The notes beneath the pieces were generated by a model. The model was not told the DNA's origin and did not search any database. It was given only the letters and a program-made list of their open reading frames with translations. The translations under genes were made by a program, and so were the position numbers. From Oceanobacillus massiliensis str. N'diop (lineage in GTDB: Bacteria > Bacillota > Bacilli > Bacillales > Amphibacillaceae), in NCBI RefSeq assembly GCF_000285495.1, contig NZ_HE610978.1, positions 234,737 through 298,736 on the forward strand: a stretch of 64,000 nt of DNA, read 5' to 3'. This document shows positions 27,152-39,972 of this stretch, piece after piece. The first letter of the stretch is position 1, and every line of letters starts with the position of its first letter.

Positions 27152-28501
27152 TTAATGAACTTTTTCAGCAGCATGTGTAGCATTGTCCATGATTCTGACA
27201 AATGTCCCATGATTATATGGATAACCTGATTTCGTAATTTTGACGCGGACAATTTTCCCAATCATATCCGGGGTACCTTCAAACTGCACTTTCATGTAGT
27301 TATCCGTATAGCCGACGAGCAATTCAGGATGTCCTTCGTCCAGAATACGTTCCTCCGGGATTACCTCGAGTACTTCATTTTCATAATTCGATGCATATTC
27401 TTTTGCCAGCTGATCGGATAAAGAAATCAGACGATGTACCCGTTCTTCCTTTACTTCATCCTCTACTTGATTATCCATTCTCGATGCAGGTGTTCCGGTT
27501 CTTCTGGAAAACGGGAAGACATGCAATTCAGAGTACCCGATTTCCTTTATGAAATTGTAGGTCTCCATAAACTCTTCTTCCGTTTCACCAGGGAAACCAA
27601 CGATTACATCAGATGTTATGGCAAGGCCAGGCAAGGCCTGTTTGATTTTTTTCACCTTTTCTTTATAAAAACCGGTAGAATATTTCCTTCTCATTCTAGC
27701 TAATACTGCATCCGATCCAGCCTGTAACGGTATATGCAAATGTCTGACTATCTTTTTGGACTTGTCAAGCACATCAATAACTTCATCGGTGATTTGACTT
27801 GCTTCGATAGATGAAATACGGATTCGTTCCAGCCCTTCCACTTTTTCAAGTTCCTGAAGCAGCATTGCAAAATTGTAATCCTTCAGATCTTCTCCATACC
27901 CCGCAGTGTGTATGCCAGTCAGCACAAGCTCTTTGTAGCCCGCTTTTACCAGCTTGTCAGCCTGGTTGATGACACTTTCAGGGTCTCGGGAACGGAGTAA
28001 GCCGCGGGACCATGGAATGATGCAGAAAGTACAGAAGTTATTGCAGCCTTCCTGTATTTTCAAGGATGCGCGTGTGCGGTCTGTGAAAACTGGAACATCC
28101 ATTTCCTCAAATACACGGTTCTTCATAATGTTGGAAACACCGTTGATAGGTTCCTTGGTCTTTTTATGCTCATCAATATAACTGAATATGTTTTTACGAT
28201 CTTGGGTACCGACAACGACATCCACACCCGGAATCTCCATTATTTCACCAGGAGACGTTTGTGCATAGCAGCCTGTCACACAAATGACGGCATCTGGATT
28301 TTTCCGGATTGCACGTCTGATCACCTGTCTGCTTTTTTTATCACCTGAATTTGTCACGGTACATGTATTGATGACATAGACATCTGAATCATGATCGAAG
28401 TCTACGCGCTCATACCCCTTTTCAAGGAACATTCGCCAGATTCCTTCTGTTTCATAATGATTAACCTTACATCCTAATGTATGAAATGCTACTGTTGGCA
28501 T
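27152..28501 (-). CDS. mtaB: tRNA methylthiotransferase MtaB (ms2t6A37)
   Basis: Radical SAM enzyme that converts t6A37 to ms2t6A37 in tRNAs reading ANN codons; 449 residues. The N-terminal UPF0004 domain has three cluster cysteines (GCKVNHYE, NTCTVT, TGCYAQ). The radical SAM motif CNNFCTFC lies near residues 152-159, and a TRAM domain sits at about residues 370-435. It overlaps rsmE by 13 nt, so it is co-translated. Confidence 0.95.
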   Translation of the reverse strand: MPTVAFHTLGCKVNHYETEGIWRMFLEKGYERVDFDHDSDVYVINTCTVTNSGDKKSRQVIRRAIRKNPDAVICVTGCYAQTSPGEIMEIPGVDVVVGTQDRKNIFSYIDEHKKTKEPINGVSNIMKNRVFEEMDVPVFTDRTRASLKIQEGCNNFCTFCIIPWSRGLLRSRDPESVINQADKLVKAGYKELVLTGIHTAGYGEDLKDYNFAMLLQELEKVEGLERIRISSIEASQITDEVIDVLDKSKKIVRHLHIPLQAGSDAVLARMRRKYSTGFYKEKVKKIKQALPGLAITSDVIVGFPGETEEEFMETYNFIKEIGYSELHVFPFSRRTGTPASRMDNQVEDEVKEERVHRLISLSDQLAKEYASNYENEVLEVIPEERILDEGHPELLVGYTDNYMKVQFEGTPDMIGKIVRVKITKSGYPYNHGTFVRIMDNATHAAEKVH

Positions 28502-29262
28502 TCATCACACCTCAATTCTTCAAAATGATAGGAAATACTTGCCAAGACATATAGTGCAGCTGTTTCTGTCCGCAGTATTCGCGGACCAAGCCTGACCGGG
28601 TGGAATCCTTCCTCCTTCAGCAACTCTGCTTCCTTCAGTGAGAATCCGCCCTCAGGACCGATGCACACCAAGAGACTCTGATTCGGCAAAAGGGCGTTAA
28701 TGATGATCGTGCCAAATGACTTATAATCAGAAACCTTCGCCTCTTCTTCATAGGCAAATAACTTTACATTAAAGTTTTTGCTTTCCTCTATCAGAGCTTG
28801 AATGGACATGGCATTGTCTATCGCCGGCACTTTGTTTCGATGACTTTGTTCACTTGCTTCCTTAACGATTTTATTAAATCGTTTCATTTTTTTCTCTAAC
28901 TTTTTAGGATCCCAGACGGCAACAGACCGTTCAGCCTGGAAAGGGATAAAGGAGTCTGCTCCAAGCTCCGTTCCTTTTTGCAGGATCAGTTCAAACTTAT
29001 CGCCTTTGGGTATTCCCTGCGCGATAGTTACAGCTACCGGCAGCTCCACCGATTCATCAAGCCATTTTTCAACGATTGCATATACCGCGTCGTCCTTCAT
29101 TTCAATGATCCGGCAAAGGGCCGCTTGTGCATGATCATTATTGCAAATGATATGATCTCCGACCTTATTCCTCATGACACGAATAATGTGATGGACATCA
29201 TCACCTTTTATGAATACTTGATCACCCTCAAAATCACTAGAAGGAATAAAATATCTCTGCAA
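28489..29262 (-). CDS. rsmE: 16S rRNA (uracil1498-N3)-methyltransferase RsmE
   Basis: SPOUT-class methyltransferase modifying U1498 in the decoding region of 16S rRNA. An N-terminal PUA-like domain (GDDVHHIIRVMR) precedes the knotted SAM-binding domain with IGPEGGFS and LGPRILRTETA near the C-terminus. I place the start at TTG 29262 (MQRYFIP), matching B. subtilis, with GGGTG 6 nt upstream. An ATG at 29280 (MKWVHKLQRYF) is the alternative and lacks a clear ribosome-binding site. It follows prmA closely. Confidence 0.93.
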   Translation of the reverse strand: MQRYFIPSSDFEGDQVFIKGDDVHHIIRVMRNKVGDHIICNNDHAQAALCRIIEMKDDAVYAIVEKWLDESVELPVAVTIAQGIPKGDKFELILQKGTELGADSFIPFQAERSVAVWDPKKLEKKMKRFNKIVKEASEQSHRNKVPAIDNAMSIQALIEESKNFNVKLFAYEEEAKVSDYKSFGTIIINALLPNQSLLVCIGPEGGFSLKEAELLKEEGFHPVRLGPRILRTETAALYVLASISYHFEELRCDECQQ

Positions 29263-29297
29263 TTTGTGCACCCACTTCATTGTTGAATTGCATTCAA

Positions 29298-30239
29298 TTA
29301 ATTTTTTCTGGCAACCATTGAAATCCAATCTTCCATTTCATTTACAGCGAGGATCTCAAAACCTTGTTTTTCCAGTTCATCCTTAACATGCTGTTTCTTA
29401 TTTTGTATGATGCCGGATGTAATAAACAAGCCGCCTTCAACAAGATTATTCCAGGCATCATCAATGAACCGAACGATGATTTCAGCCAATATATTGGATA
29501 CAATGACTTTTGCCTCCATGTCAATATTATCAAGCAGATTGTTCTGCTTCACAGTAATCCGCTGGTCCATTTTGTTAACCTTTGCATTCAATCTAGTACT
29601 GGCTACTGCAACCTCATCAAGGTCATAGGCGAAGACTTCCTTGGCGCCAAGCTTTCCTGCAGCAATGCTGAGAACCCCTGAACCACAGCCAACATCAATC
29701 ACCGTATCGTTCGTGTTCAAGTATTCCTCAAGTGCCTGGATGCTAAGCACTGTAGTCGGATGTGTACCTGTTCCAAAAGCCATGCCTGGATCAAGTTCAA
29801 TGATCAATTCATCACTGGAAACTGGAGTATAATCCTCCCATGTAGGTGTAATCGTTATTTTTTTTGAGATTTTCACCGGCTTATAAAACTTTTTCCAGGC
29901 TGTTGCCCATTCCTCTTCATTAACTTCACTCAATGATACTTGGTTTCTCCCGAGGTCGATGTCATATATCAATAAATTATTGATTGCTTGTTTAATCTCC
30001 TCAATCGTTTCACCAAGAAAACTATTCATTGGCAGGTATGCCTTTATCCGAACACCTTCTTCCGGATACTCACTTGAATCCAGATCATAAATCTCTCCAA
30101 AAACGTTTTCTCTTACTTTCACCAGATCCAAAGGGTCCTCGATAACCAGCCCGCTTGCACCGGTTTCATGCAGGATATTGGAAATTGGTTCGATTGCTTC
30201 GTTTGTCGTATGGATACTAATTTCTGACCATTTCATCAT
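29298..30239 (-). CDS. prmA: ribosomal protein L11 methyltransferase PrmA
   Basis: Trimethylates ribosomal protein L11; 313 residues. The N-terminal substrate-recognition domain is followed by a SAM-binding fold with DPGMAFGTGTHPTT, the motif I segment DVGCGSGVLSIAA near residue 181, and the acceptor motif SNILAE. Two adjacent ATGs could start it; the difference is one residue. Part of the dnaJ-prmA-rsmE-mtaB order typical of Bacillus. Confidence 0.95.
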   Translation of the reverse strand: MMKWSEISIHTTNEAIEPISNILHETGASGLVIEDPLDLVKVRENVFGEIYDLDSSEYPEEGVRIKAYLPMNSFLGETIEEIKQAINNLLIYDIDLGRNQVSLSEVNEEEWATAWKKFYKPVKISKKITITPTWEDYTPVSSDELIIELDPGMAFGTGTHPTTVLSIQALEEYLNTNDTVIDVGCGSGVLSIAAGKLGAKEVFAYDLDEVAVASTRLNAKVNKMDQRITVKQNNLLDNIDMEAKVIVSNILAEIIVRFIDDAWNNLVEGGLFITSGIIQNKKQHVKDELEKQGFEILAVNEMEDWISMVARKN

Positions 30240-30273
30240 TCTTCACCCATTTCATTGGTAACATAATATGTAT

Positions 30274-30294
30274 AGATGCTGCAAAGCAGCATCT
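30274..30294. terminator. hairpin between dnaJ and prmA
   Basis: A perfect 9-bp stem with a 3-nt AAA loop. A T-rich tail (TTTTAATTTATT) follows only on the plus strand, antisense to the genes. On the leftward transcript the tail is ATACATAT, so it would be a weak terminator or an mRNA-processing/stability hairpin. Confidence 0.4.
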
Positions 30295-30300
30295 TTTAAT

Positions 30301-31428
30301 TTATTCTCCTTTAAAAGCCTTCTTAAACTTTTGGAAGATATTTCCGTCTTGTTCATCAGTAGAATCATTGCCGCCAATTTCATTAAACTCACGCAATAAT
30401 TCTTTCTGCTTTTCGGTCAATTGGGTAGGCGTCATTACCTTGACACGAATATGCTGATCACCTTGCCCGCGGCCACGAACATTTGGAACACCTTTGCCTT
30501 TCAAGCGGAAGGTTTTGCCAGACTGGGTGCCTGCTGGAATCTTCAATTTAACCTTCCCATGAACTGTAGGCACTTCTAGTTCGTCCCCAAGCGCAGCCTG
30601 GGTGAATGTTAGTGGCAGCTCACAGAAGATGTGATCCTCTTCTCGTTCAAAGAAATCATGTGGCCTGATTTTGATAAGCACAAACAAATCACCGGCAGGT
30701 CCGCCATTTTTACCCGGTTCACCTTTTCCGGAAACGCGGATCTGCTGACCTTCATCAATGCCTGCAGGAATATTGATATGGATATTCTTGTTCTTTTTAA
30801 CCGTACCTGTTCCACCGCATGTATTACATTTTTCGGGGATGATCTTACCTGTTCCGTTACAATAATGGCAGACTCTGCGGTTCACCACACGACCAAATGG
30901 TGTGTTCTGTTCCTGATTCAACTGGCCTGTTCCGGTGCAATGGGAACACGTTTCCGCACTTGTTCCCGGTTTAGCTCCAGAACCACTGCAAGTATCGCAG
31001 GTTTCCTCTTTAGGAATCTTAATATCTGTTTCTTTACCAAAAATTGCTTCTTCAAAATTAAGCACCATTGTATATTGCAAGTCTGCTCCCTGCTGTGGTG
31101 CGTTTGGATCTCTCGTGCGTCCCCCGCCGCCGAAGAACATATCAAAAATGTCTCCAAATCCACCGAAGTCCTGTGCTCCGCCGCCAAAACCGCCAAAGCC
31201 CTGACCCTGTGGACCTGCATGACCAAATTGATCATACTGGGCACGCTTTTGCTGGTCACTCAATGTTTCATATGCTTCTTTAGCTTCCTTGAATTTATCT
31301 GCAGCATCCGCTTCTTTATTTTGATCCGGATGATACTTCTTGGCGAGTTTTCGATATGCTCTTTTTATTTCTTCTTTAGATGCACCTTTGTCAACACCAA
31401 GGACATCGTAATAGTCTCTTTTACTCAA
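30301..31428 (-). CDS. dnaJ: chaperone DnaJ
   Basis: Hsp40 co-chaperone that delivers substrates to DnaK and stimulates its ATPase; 375 residues. The J domain (1-68) has the HPD motif, followed by a Gly/Phe-rich linker. Four zinc-finger CxxCxGxG repeats (about 140-210: [32 protein letters not shown]) precede the C-terminal substrate-binding domains. Starts at TTG. It has a terminator ahead of it and an apparent promoter of its own, so it can be expressed apart from dnaK. Confidence 0.97.
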   Translation of the reverse strand: MSKRDYYDVLGVDKGASKEEIKRAYRKLAKKYHPDQNKEADAADKFKEAKEAYETLSDQQKRAQYDQFGHAGPQGQGFGGFGGGAQDFGGFGDIFDMFFGGGGRTRDPNAPQQGADLQYTMVLNFEEAIFGKETDIKIPKEETCDTCSGSGAKPGTSAETCSHCTGTGQLNQEQNTPFGRVVNRRVCHYCNGTGKIIPEKCNTCGGTGTVKKNKNIHINIPAGIDEGQQIRVSGKGEPGKNGGPAGDLFVLIKIRPHDFFEREEDHIFCELPLTFTQAALGDELEVPTVHGKVKLKIPAGTQSGKTFRLKGKGVPNVRGRGQGDQHIRVKVMTPTQLTEKQKELLREFNEIGGNDSTDEQDGNIFQKFKKAFKGE

Positions 31429-31449
31429 CCTTCATCACTCTCCCGACAC

Positions 31450-31479
31450 ACTATAGCATAGGTTTTATCATATCATCAA
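31450..31479 (-). promoter_or_regulatory. candidate sigma-A promoter of dnaJ
   Basis: The minus strand reads TTGATG (complement of 31474-31479), an 18-bp spacer, then TATAGT (complement of 31450-31455) with an upstream TG that makes an extended -10. It lies about 20 bp ahead of the dnaJ start and just below the terminator that follows dnaK. Confidence 0.6.
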
Positions 31480-31512
31480 TTATTCACTTATAGCAAATGA
31501 TGATTATTTGCT

Positions 31513-31551
31513 TTAAAAAAGTCAAAGTCAAGAGAATCCTGACTTTGACTT
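31513..31551 (-). terminator. intrinsic terminator between dnaK and dnaJ
   Basis: A perfect 12-bp stem (31519-31530 with 31540-31551, 9-nt loop) followed on the minus strand by TTTTTT. Placed 28 bp beyond the dnaK stop, it should stop most of the hrcA-grpE-dnaK transcript before dnaJ. Confidence 0.88.
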
Positions 31552-31578
31552 TTGGGTTACACATATAACAGATCTAAA

Positions 31579-34027
<2,449 letters not shown>

Positions 34028-34133
34028 CAGTGCCACCTCCATTATAAAAATTCCATGTAAGACTATATCACGAAAAGCATTCTAAACAAAATACAATGCA
34101 TGATAGACTTTCCATTCAAACTGCCCTGTCAGG

Positions 34134-35165
34134 CTAGTCATTGAATCTATTCCACATATACAAAGCATCCGTCATCTCACTCGACAACCCTCTTATCAGC
34201 GAAATGACCTTCCTGTATTCCATCCTGGTTGGCCCCAGCAGCGCAATGGTTCCCATATGGTTCCCGCCCAGATGGTAGGAGGCAGTGATGAGACTGAGAT
34301 CTTTTATCGCCTCAACTTCATTTTCATTTCCAATCGAGACTTCAATTCCGTTTTTACTGTTTTTAAGCATACTCGCTATTTCATCCTCTTTTTCCATCAT
34401 GGAGAAAAAGGAACGGATTTTATCAACGTCGTTAAATTCAGGCTGCATCAGAATATTGGATTTCCCACCGATATAAAGTTTCACAGGATGGTCACTCACA
34501 AAGATTGCTTTCAAATAATCGAAAGATCTATTCGAGTCATTCATATACATTTTCATCAGCTGGGCGACTTCAGTATCCAGAACTTCCTGCAATCTGATGA
34601 TCGGCACACCTTTAAGCCGATCATTCAATATATTGACCATTTTCTCCAGATCAGAGGAATTAATCTTTTCCGGTATTGTGAATGAACGATGTTCGACATG
34701 TCCCGTATTGGTTACAAGAATCGCCACCGCGGTATGTGCGGACAGCGGAAGAATCTGAATCTGCTTCAATGTAGTTTCAAACATTTCAGGCCCAAGGATA
34801 ATCGACGTATAATTTGTCAGCTCGGATAGAACCTCTGCAGACATCTGTACAATCTGTTCAAGTTCAAAAAAACCGTCCTGGATGATATCCTTGATAATAC
34901 TTACTTCATTTTGTTTTGTACTTGGCCCAATCAGGTGATCGACATAGTAACGATATCCTTTTTCCGATGGTACCCTTCCGGATGAAGTATGGGTTTTTTC
35001 CAAAAAACCGAGTTCTTCAAGGTCTGCCATATCATTCCTTATCGTGGCCGCACTATACGGGAGACTCTCCTTTTTGGAAAGTGCCCTGGAGCCGATGGGA
35101 CGGGCAGAATCGATGAAATCATCAATAATGACTTGCAATAAGATAAGTTGCCTTTCTGTTAACAT
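34134..35165 (-). CDS. hrcA: heat-inducible transcription repressor HrcA
   Basis: Represses the dnaK (and usually groE) operons by binding CIRCE; its folding depends on GroEL. 343 residues: N-terminal winged helix (LTERQLILLQVIIDDF; RALSKKESLPYSAATIRNDM), then the GAF-like dimerisation region and inserted domain. The start is ATG 35165 with AGGAG 8 nt upstream; the frame extends 7 codons into the CIRCE element but without a start signal. It is autoregulated through the CIRCE directly before it. Confidence 0.96.
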   Translation of the reverse strand: MLTERQLILLQVIIDDFIDSARPIGSRALSKKESLPYSAATIRNDMADLEELGFLEKTHTSSGRVPSEKGYRYYVDHLIGPSTKQNEVSIIKDIIQDGFFELEQIVQMSAEVLSELTNYTSIILGPEMFETTLKQIQILPLSAHTAVAILVTNTGHVEHRSFTIPEKINSSDLEKMVNILNDRLKGVPIIRLQEVLDTEVAQLMKMYMNDSNRSFDYLKAIFVSDHPVKLYIGGKSNILMQPEFNDVDKIRSFFSMMEKEDEIASMLKNSKNGIEVSIGNENEVEAIKDLSLITASYHLGGNHMGTIALLGPTRMEYRKVISLIRGLSSEMTDALYMWNRFND

Positions 35166-35179
35166 GATGATCACTCCTG

Positions 35180-35206
35180 TTAGCACTCTATCTCATCGAG
35201 TGCTAA
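35180..35206. promoter_or_regulatory. CIRCE operator (HrcA-binding site)
   Basis: A perfect 9-bp inverted repeat TTAGCACTC (35180-35188) and GAGTGCTAA (35198-35206) with a 9-bp spacer, identical to the CIRCE consensus. It lies 15 bp before hrcA, so HrcA can block transcription of hrcA-grpE-dnaK. A TTGACA sequence lies upstream on the minus strand, but I could not match it to a properly spaced -10. Confidence 0.97.
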
Positions 35207-35254
35207 TACTATAATAAAATTATCAAATCCCATTTTTTTGTCAAACAGAATGTC

Positions 35255-36430
35255 TCAGATGGCTCCGTTTTTAAGCAACCGTTCAAAATCATTGTCGAGA
35301 AGGAATTTTTCAAAAACCCTGTTTCCCAGCAGCATTCCCTTGTCAGTAAGCTGGATTGCCGATTCACTCTCGCTTATCAGTCCCGTTTTGGTCAGCTGGT
35401 CAAACTCACGTCTGTATAGTTCTTCTGGTCTGAAGGCAAACCTCTTCGCAAAGCTTTCTTTGTCAATTCCGCTCATTTTCCGAAGTCCAAGGAACATCTC
35501 CTCTTCTATCCTTTCTTTTAACGTAATTTTATCGATCTGCAGAACCGGTTTGCCATCCTTCATGGCCTGTTTCACATAGGCAGGGAGCGGCCGGATGTTG
35601 GTAATCCGGCGGCCTGGAAGGTATCCATGTGCCCCCGCACCAAAACCGTAGTAATAGTTATTGCTCCAATAAGTCAAATTATGTTTACTTTCATATCCGG
35701 GAGCTGCAAAATTACTGATTTCGTATTGATTGATTCCGTTTGTTTTCATGGTGTGCTTTAGAATCTCATACATCATTACTTCATCGTCCTCTGGAGGTCT
35801 GTGAAGCTGTCCTTTTTTATGCTTTTGATAGAATACCGTCTTTGGCTCAATCTGAAGTGCATAGGTTGAATAATGAGGAAGGCCAAACGACAATGCCTCT
35901 TGCAGAGAATGGCTGAACTGTTCCACCGTCTGATGCGGCAAGGCATATATCAGATCTAGACTCACATTCCTGAAATCATGCTTCTTCAGCAAATCCACTG
36001 TATGGTACACATCCCTCACACGATGGACTCTCCCCAGCTGTTCGAGCATGGCATCATCCATAACCTGTACACCAAATGATATTCTATTAATGCCATACTG
36101 TCTAAGCAATTGTGCCTTTTGACCATCAATATCGCCAGGATTAACTTCAATTGAAAATTCTTCACATCCTGCAATATCAAATTTCTCATTCAAGAAACTT
36201 AACAACGTCTCAAGCTGTGTTTTATTTAACGCTGTCGGCGTACCACCGCCAATATAGATTGTTTTCATTTTATGCTGCCCTCCCGGCAGCGAAACGTTTA
36301 TTTCCTTTTTCAATGCTTCAATATACTCTGTCGCCAATTGTTCATTGTAGAAAAACTTAACGAAATCACAGTAATGGCAGATTTGCCGGCAGAAAGGGAT
36401 GTGAATATATACAGATTGGACTTCATTCAT
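35255..36430 (-). CDS. hemW: radical SAM haem chaperone HemW (HemN-like)
   Basis: Radical SAM protein once annotated as oxygen-independent coproporphyrinogen III oxidase; HemW members bind and deliver haem. 391 residues with the cluster motif CRQICHYC (about residues 14-21), YIGGGTPT and a C-terminal HemW domain. It starts right after the first metal ligand motif without the extra N-terminal segment of true HemN, which supports HemW. Same position between hrcA and lepA as in B. subtilis. Confidence 0.93.
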   Translation of the reverse strand: MNEVQSVYIHIPFCRQICHYCDFVKFFYNEQLATEYIEALKKEINVSLPGGQHKMKTIYIGGGTPTALNKTQLETLLSFLNEKFDIAGCEEFSIEVNPGDIDGQKAQLLRQYGINRISFGVQVMDDAMLEQLGRVHRVRDVYHTVDLLKKHDFRNVSLDLIYALPHQTVEQFSHSLQEALSFGLPHYSTYALQIEPKTVFYQKHKKGQLHRPPEDDEVMMYEILKHTMKTNGINQYEISNFAAPGYESKHNLTYWSNNYYYGFGAGAHGYLPGRRITNIRPLPAYVKQAMKDGKPVLQIDKITLKERIEEEMFLGLRKMSGIDKESFAKRFAFRPEELYRREFDQLTKTGLISESESAIQLTDKGMLLGNRVFEKFLLDNDFERLLKNGAI

Positions 36431-36514
36431 TTGTGGTCAACTCCTATGTAAATTAAAAAAGGAAAAACTATCCCGCAAAGTAGATGCATTCAAGTTCTTC
36501 CTTTATCAAAGATA

Positions 36515-38323
36515 TTAATCGTCATTCATTTCCAGGACGGCCATGAATGCCTCTTGAGGCACTTCTACAGAACCGACCATTTTCATCCGCTTTTTACCTT
36601 CTTTTTGCTTTTCAAGTAATTTGCGCTTACGTGTAATGTCTCCCCCGTACAGTTTCGCTGTTACATCTTTCCGAACAGCTTTGATCGTAGACCTGGCTAC
36701 AATCTTGTTGCCGACTGCTGCCTGTACCGGAACCTCAAATTGCTGTCTCGGAATAAGCTCTTTTAATTTATCTACAATCTGTTTGCCGCGATTGAATGAA
36801 AAATCCTGATGGACAATGAACGATAATGCATCGATAGAATCGCCGTTCAGCAGAATATCCATCTTAACGAGTTTGGACGGCTGATACCCGATGAGCTCAT
36901 AATCGAAGGAAGCATAGCCCTTCGTCTGTGATTTCAGCTGATCGAAGAAGTCATAGACAATTTCAGAAAGTGGTATATGGTAGATTACATTTACCCGAAT
37001 ATCATCCAAATATTGCATATCCACAAAATTTCCGCGCTTCTTCTGCGCAATTTCCATTACAGCACCGACATATTCATTCGGCACCATAATGGTTGCCTCT
37101 ACATACGGCTCACGGATTTCCTGAACGGATTGCGGATCTGGCATTTTAGACGGGTTATCAATGTCAATCACTTCACCATTTGTCTGTTCCACTTCAAAAA
37201 TAACACTTGGAGCAGTAGTGATAAGATTGATATTAAATTCGCGTTCAATTCGTTCCTGAATGATCTCCATATGCAGCAAACCAAGGAAACCACAACGGAA
37301 ACCGAATCCAAGTGCCTGTGATGTCTCCGGTTCATATTGCAGGGACGAGTCATTCAATTCAAGTCTCTCCAATGCTTCCCGCAGATCATTATAATCATTG
37401 GAGTCCACTGGATATAGTCCGCAGAATACCATTGGATTTAATTTTCTGTAGCCGGGCAGTGCTTCCGTTGCCGGTCTCCCGGCATGTGTTACCGTATCAC
37501 CGACACGTGTGTCACCAACGTTTTTAATAGATGCAGTCAGATAGCCGACATCACCCACTGTTAGTTCACCCTTTGAGATAGGTTTTGGAGTAAATACGCC
37601 AACATCATTTACCTCAAATTCTTTTCCGGTTGCCATCATTCTAACCTTGTCGCCGACTTTGACCGAACCTTCTTTAATACAGACATAGGCGATGACACCG
37701 CGATAAGAATCATATAAAGAATCGAATATAAGTGCCTTCAGGGGTGCTTCTGCATCGCCCGCAGGTTCTGGCACAACTTCTGTAATCCGTTCCAGAATTT
37801 CATCTATGCCGATATCTGCCTTAGCAGAAGCAAGTATGGCTTCACTGCCGTCAATTCCAAGCACATCCTCCAATTCCTTTTTCACGCGCTCAGGGTCTGC
37901 ACTTGGAAGATCTATCTTATTGATAACCGGAATTATTTCAAGTTCATTTTCCATCGCAAGGTAGACATTTGCCAGTGTCTGGGCTTCAATCCCCTGGGCA
38001 GCATCCACTACTAAAATCGCTCCCTCGCACGCAGCAAGACTTCGTGAAACCTCGTATGTAAAATCGACATGTCCCGGTGTGTCTATTAAATGAAATATAA
38101 ATTCTTCGCCACTTTTACTTGTATAAGCAAGCTGAACAGCATTTAACTTTATCGTAATGCCGCGTTCACGCTCAAGATCCATTCCATCGAGCAGCTGATC
38201 TTTCATTTCTCTTTTTGTTACTGTCTTCGTATTTTCCAAAATTCGATCTGCCAAGGTTGATTTTCCGTGATCAATATGTGCGATAATCGAAAAATTACGT
38301 ACTTTACGTTGTTTATTCACCAT
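36515..38323 (-). CDS. lepA: translation elongation factor 4 (LepA)
   Basis: Ribosome-associated GTPase resembling EF-G, involved in 30S assembly or back-translocation. 602 residues with G1 [13 protein letters not shown] (about residues 16-28), G3 DTPGHVDF, G4 [11 protein letters not shown]-like domains III and V, and the unique LepA C-terminal domain ([13 protein letters not shown]). Follows yqxA and spoIIP on the same strand. Confidence 0.97.
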   Translation of the reverse strand: MVNKQRKVRNFSIIAHIDHGKSTLADRILENTKTVTKREMKDQLLDGMDLERERGITIKLNAVQLAYTSKSGEEFIFHLIDTPGHVDFTYEVSRSLAACEGAILVVDAAQGIEAQTLANVYLAMENELEIIPVINKIDLPSADPERVKKELEDVLGIDGSEAILASAKADIGIDEILERITEVVPEPAGDAEAPLKALIFDSLYDSYRGVIAYVCIKEGSVKVGDKVRMMATGKEFEVNDVGVFTPKPISKGELTVGDVGYLTASIKNVGDTRVGDTVTHAGRPATEALPGYRKLNPMVFCGLYPVDSNDYNDLREALERLELNDSSLQYEPETSQALGFGFRCGFLGLLHMEIIQERIEREFNINLITTAPSVIFEVEQTNGEVIDIDNPSKMPDPQSVQEIREPYVEATIMVPNEYVGAVMEIAQKKRGNFVDMQYLDDIRVNVIYHIPLSEIVYDFFDQLKSQTKGYASFDYELIGYQPSKLVKMDILLNGDSIDALSFIVHQDFSFNRGKQIVDKLKELIPRQQFEVPVQAAVGNKIVARSTIKAVRKDVTAKLYGGDITRKRKLLEKQKEGKKRMKMVGSVEVPQEAFMAVLEMNDD

Positions 38324-38493
38324 TCCTGATGCTCACTCCTACAAGACTTTCAGCTGTTATCCAGATGAAAGTATCAAAATTTAAGGCGTCCATAGCTAGC
38401 ATTGATTATAGCAATTGAACTAGGTTTATTCAATCAATAAATATATTGGATGCCTTAAATCATAGATAACAGTACCGTTTATCCATCGACTAA

Positions 38494-38799
38494 TCAGAAG
38501 AAAATCTGTGCTGTCTGATACATCACCTGCATGATTATCTCAAAGAATCCTTTCACCCCCGCCTCCAATGCAGAAGCTGTCTTTTGCGTAAGTATCACCG
38601 ACGAATCCCCGTCCAGCTCCGGCTGAACAGCTGATTTCGCAATCGTTTCCTCATCAAGCTCTAATGATTCTTCCGGCTCTGCCTCTGTTATTGAAGCTTC
38701 ACTGTCTTCAACTGTCTGATTCGTTTCCTGATTCGTTCCATATACGATACCCGACAAGAAAAATACTGCCATTAACAGCAGAATGACAATCAACCGCAT
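38494..38799 (-). CDS. yqxA: YqxA family protein (DUF3679)
   Basis: 101 residues: an N-terminal signal-anchor helix (about 2-21), an acidic extracytoplasmic middle (about 25-65) and an amphipathic C-terminus. B. subtilis has yqxA, of similar size and design, exactly between spoIIP and lepA. Unknown function; the pairing with spoIIP and a 12-bp gap to it suggest expression during engulfment, which is inference. Confidence 0.8.
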   Translation of the reverse strand: MRLIVILLLMAVFFLSGIVYGTNQETNQTVEDSEASITEAEPEESLELDEETIAKSAVQPELDGDSSVILTQKTASALEAGVKGFFEIIMQVMYQTAQIFF

Positions 38800-38811
38800 G
38801 TTTTTACCTCC

Positions 38812-39972
38812 TTAAGGATTTCCTTGGACCTCTTCTGCATCCCAATAATAGTCACTGAACACTTCTGCAAGCGCATCCGCTGAACGATACAGCTCTTCCA
38901 TCGTATTTTCGACACCACCGAATTCCACAAGTATCGCATTTTCTGATAGGTCCTGATTAAAAACGCCGTTCGTACCTGCCCCTTGTTTGGGGACAACCCC
39001 TCTGCTGAGTCCAGGATAGTTCTCTTCTATCAAGGCATTCAGTTCTGTAGCAATTTGCAGGTTTTTCTCATGGCCGGCATGTTCCATCCCGACAACGAAC
39101 ATAATCCTGGCATAGGATTCACCATTTATTTCTTTTGTCGTTTCTTTCCTTAGCTGGGCATCCCGGTGCAGGTCAAATACGTATTGAATCTCTTTATTAG
39201 TGGAAATTGCCGCTTCTACCACCTCTCTAGATGCATCATAGGATTGCCAATACTCCAATCCCTCCTCATCCAGAACATTGCCTATGTCTGTGTGATCGAT
39301 CTGTGTGCCGATCCCTTTATTCTTTAAAGCTTCTGCAAGTCTATCGCTGACTTTTGTGATATTCATTTCTGAGTGATGTGCTAAGTCAGGATCTGTTGTA
39401 TCTGGTAAATACGGCAGGAATGATTCCCGATTATGCGTGTTATAAATAAAAACAACATTCCGTTTTCCTGTGGTTTGCTTGACCTCTTCTTTCGGTTCCC
39501 CGATTGGCTGCTCCGTTTCTTCCTCCATGATCGCTTCCCTGTCTCTAAGCACTTCTTCGAGCGGTGGAAATGATTCTATCGGAAGGTTAGTATAGTCTGT
39601 ACCTTCCCCGGCTATCAGAATGTCACTGTCGTATATGGAAAAGCCAGGCAATTCATTTCCCAGCAGACTTCTCGGGTCATTTGGCTTTAGATTTGTTGCA
39701 ATCTGGAAGATGACATTCGATAGTTCTGGCAGTTTGCGATCTTCCGGAAAGGCCTGCTTAAAGGACCTGTTTTCCATGCCTAGCAGATTGTAGAACACAA
39801 ATCCATCTATATCCCTTGTCCATTCCGTGATTAAGGTAGAAGAAAAGCGGTAGGCGGGTTGAACTGTTGTCAGCATTCCGATAAAAACAAACAGGATGGC
39901 GACACTGAACAAATAGATGCCACTGCGCCTCGATAAAATCTGTGCATTGTTTTTCAGGTGATTTTTACTCAT
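38812..39972 (-). CDS. spoIIP: stage II sporulation protein P (engulfment hydrolase)
   Basis: Peptidoglycan amidase/endopeptidase that works with SpoIID and SpoIIM to drive engulfment of the forespore. One N-terminal membrane helix (about 22-42 of the protein), then an extracytoplasmic domain with the amidase_3-type zinc site: YNTHNRESFLP, DLHRDAQL and VEFGGVENT. I place the start at ATG 39972 (MSKNHLKNN). The best ribosome-binding site, AAAGGTGGG, instead serves a 5-codon frame (MYFYE) whose stop overlaps this ATG, so initiation may be by re-initiation. Confidence 0.92.
   Translation of the reverse strand: MSKNHLKNNAQILSRRSGIYLFSVAILFVFIGMLTTVQPAYRFSSTLITEWTRDIDGFVFYNLLGMENRSFKQAFPEDRKLPELSNVIFQIATNLKPNDPRSLLGNELPGFSIYDSDILIAGEGTDYTNLPIESFPPLEEVLRDREAIMEEETEQPIGEPKEEVKQTTGKRNVVFIYNTHNRESFLPYLPDTTDPDLAHHSEMNITKVSDRLAEALKNKGIGTQIDHTDIGNVLDEEGLEYWQSYDASREVVEAAISTNKEIQYVFDLHRDAQLRKETTKEINGESYARIMFVVGMEHAGHEKNLQIATELNALIEENYPGLSRGVVPKQGAGTNGVFNQDLSENAILVEFGGVENTMEELYRSADALAEVFSDYYWDAEEVQGNP

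Noticed and set aside
30631-31461. 276-codon rightward frame opposite dnaJ
   Set aside because: It is a shadow of dnaJ on the other strand: cysteine- and phenylalanine-rich translation of the zinc-finger codons, with no start signal and no protein-like domain pattern.
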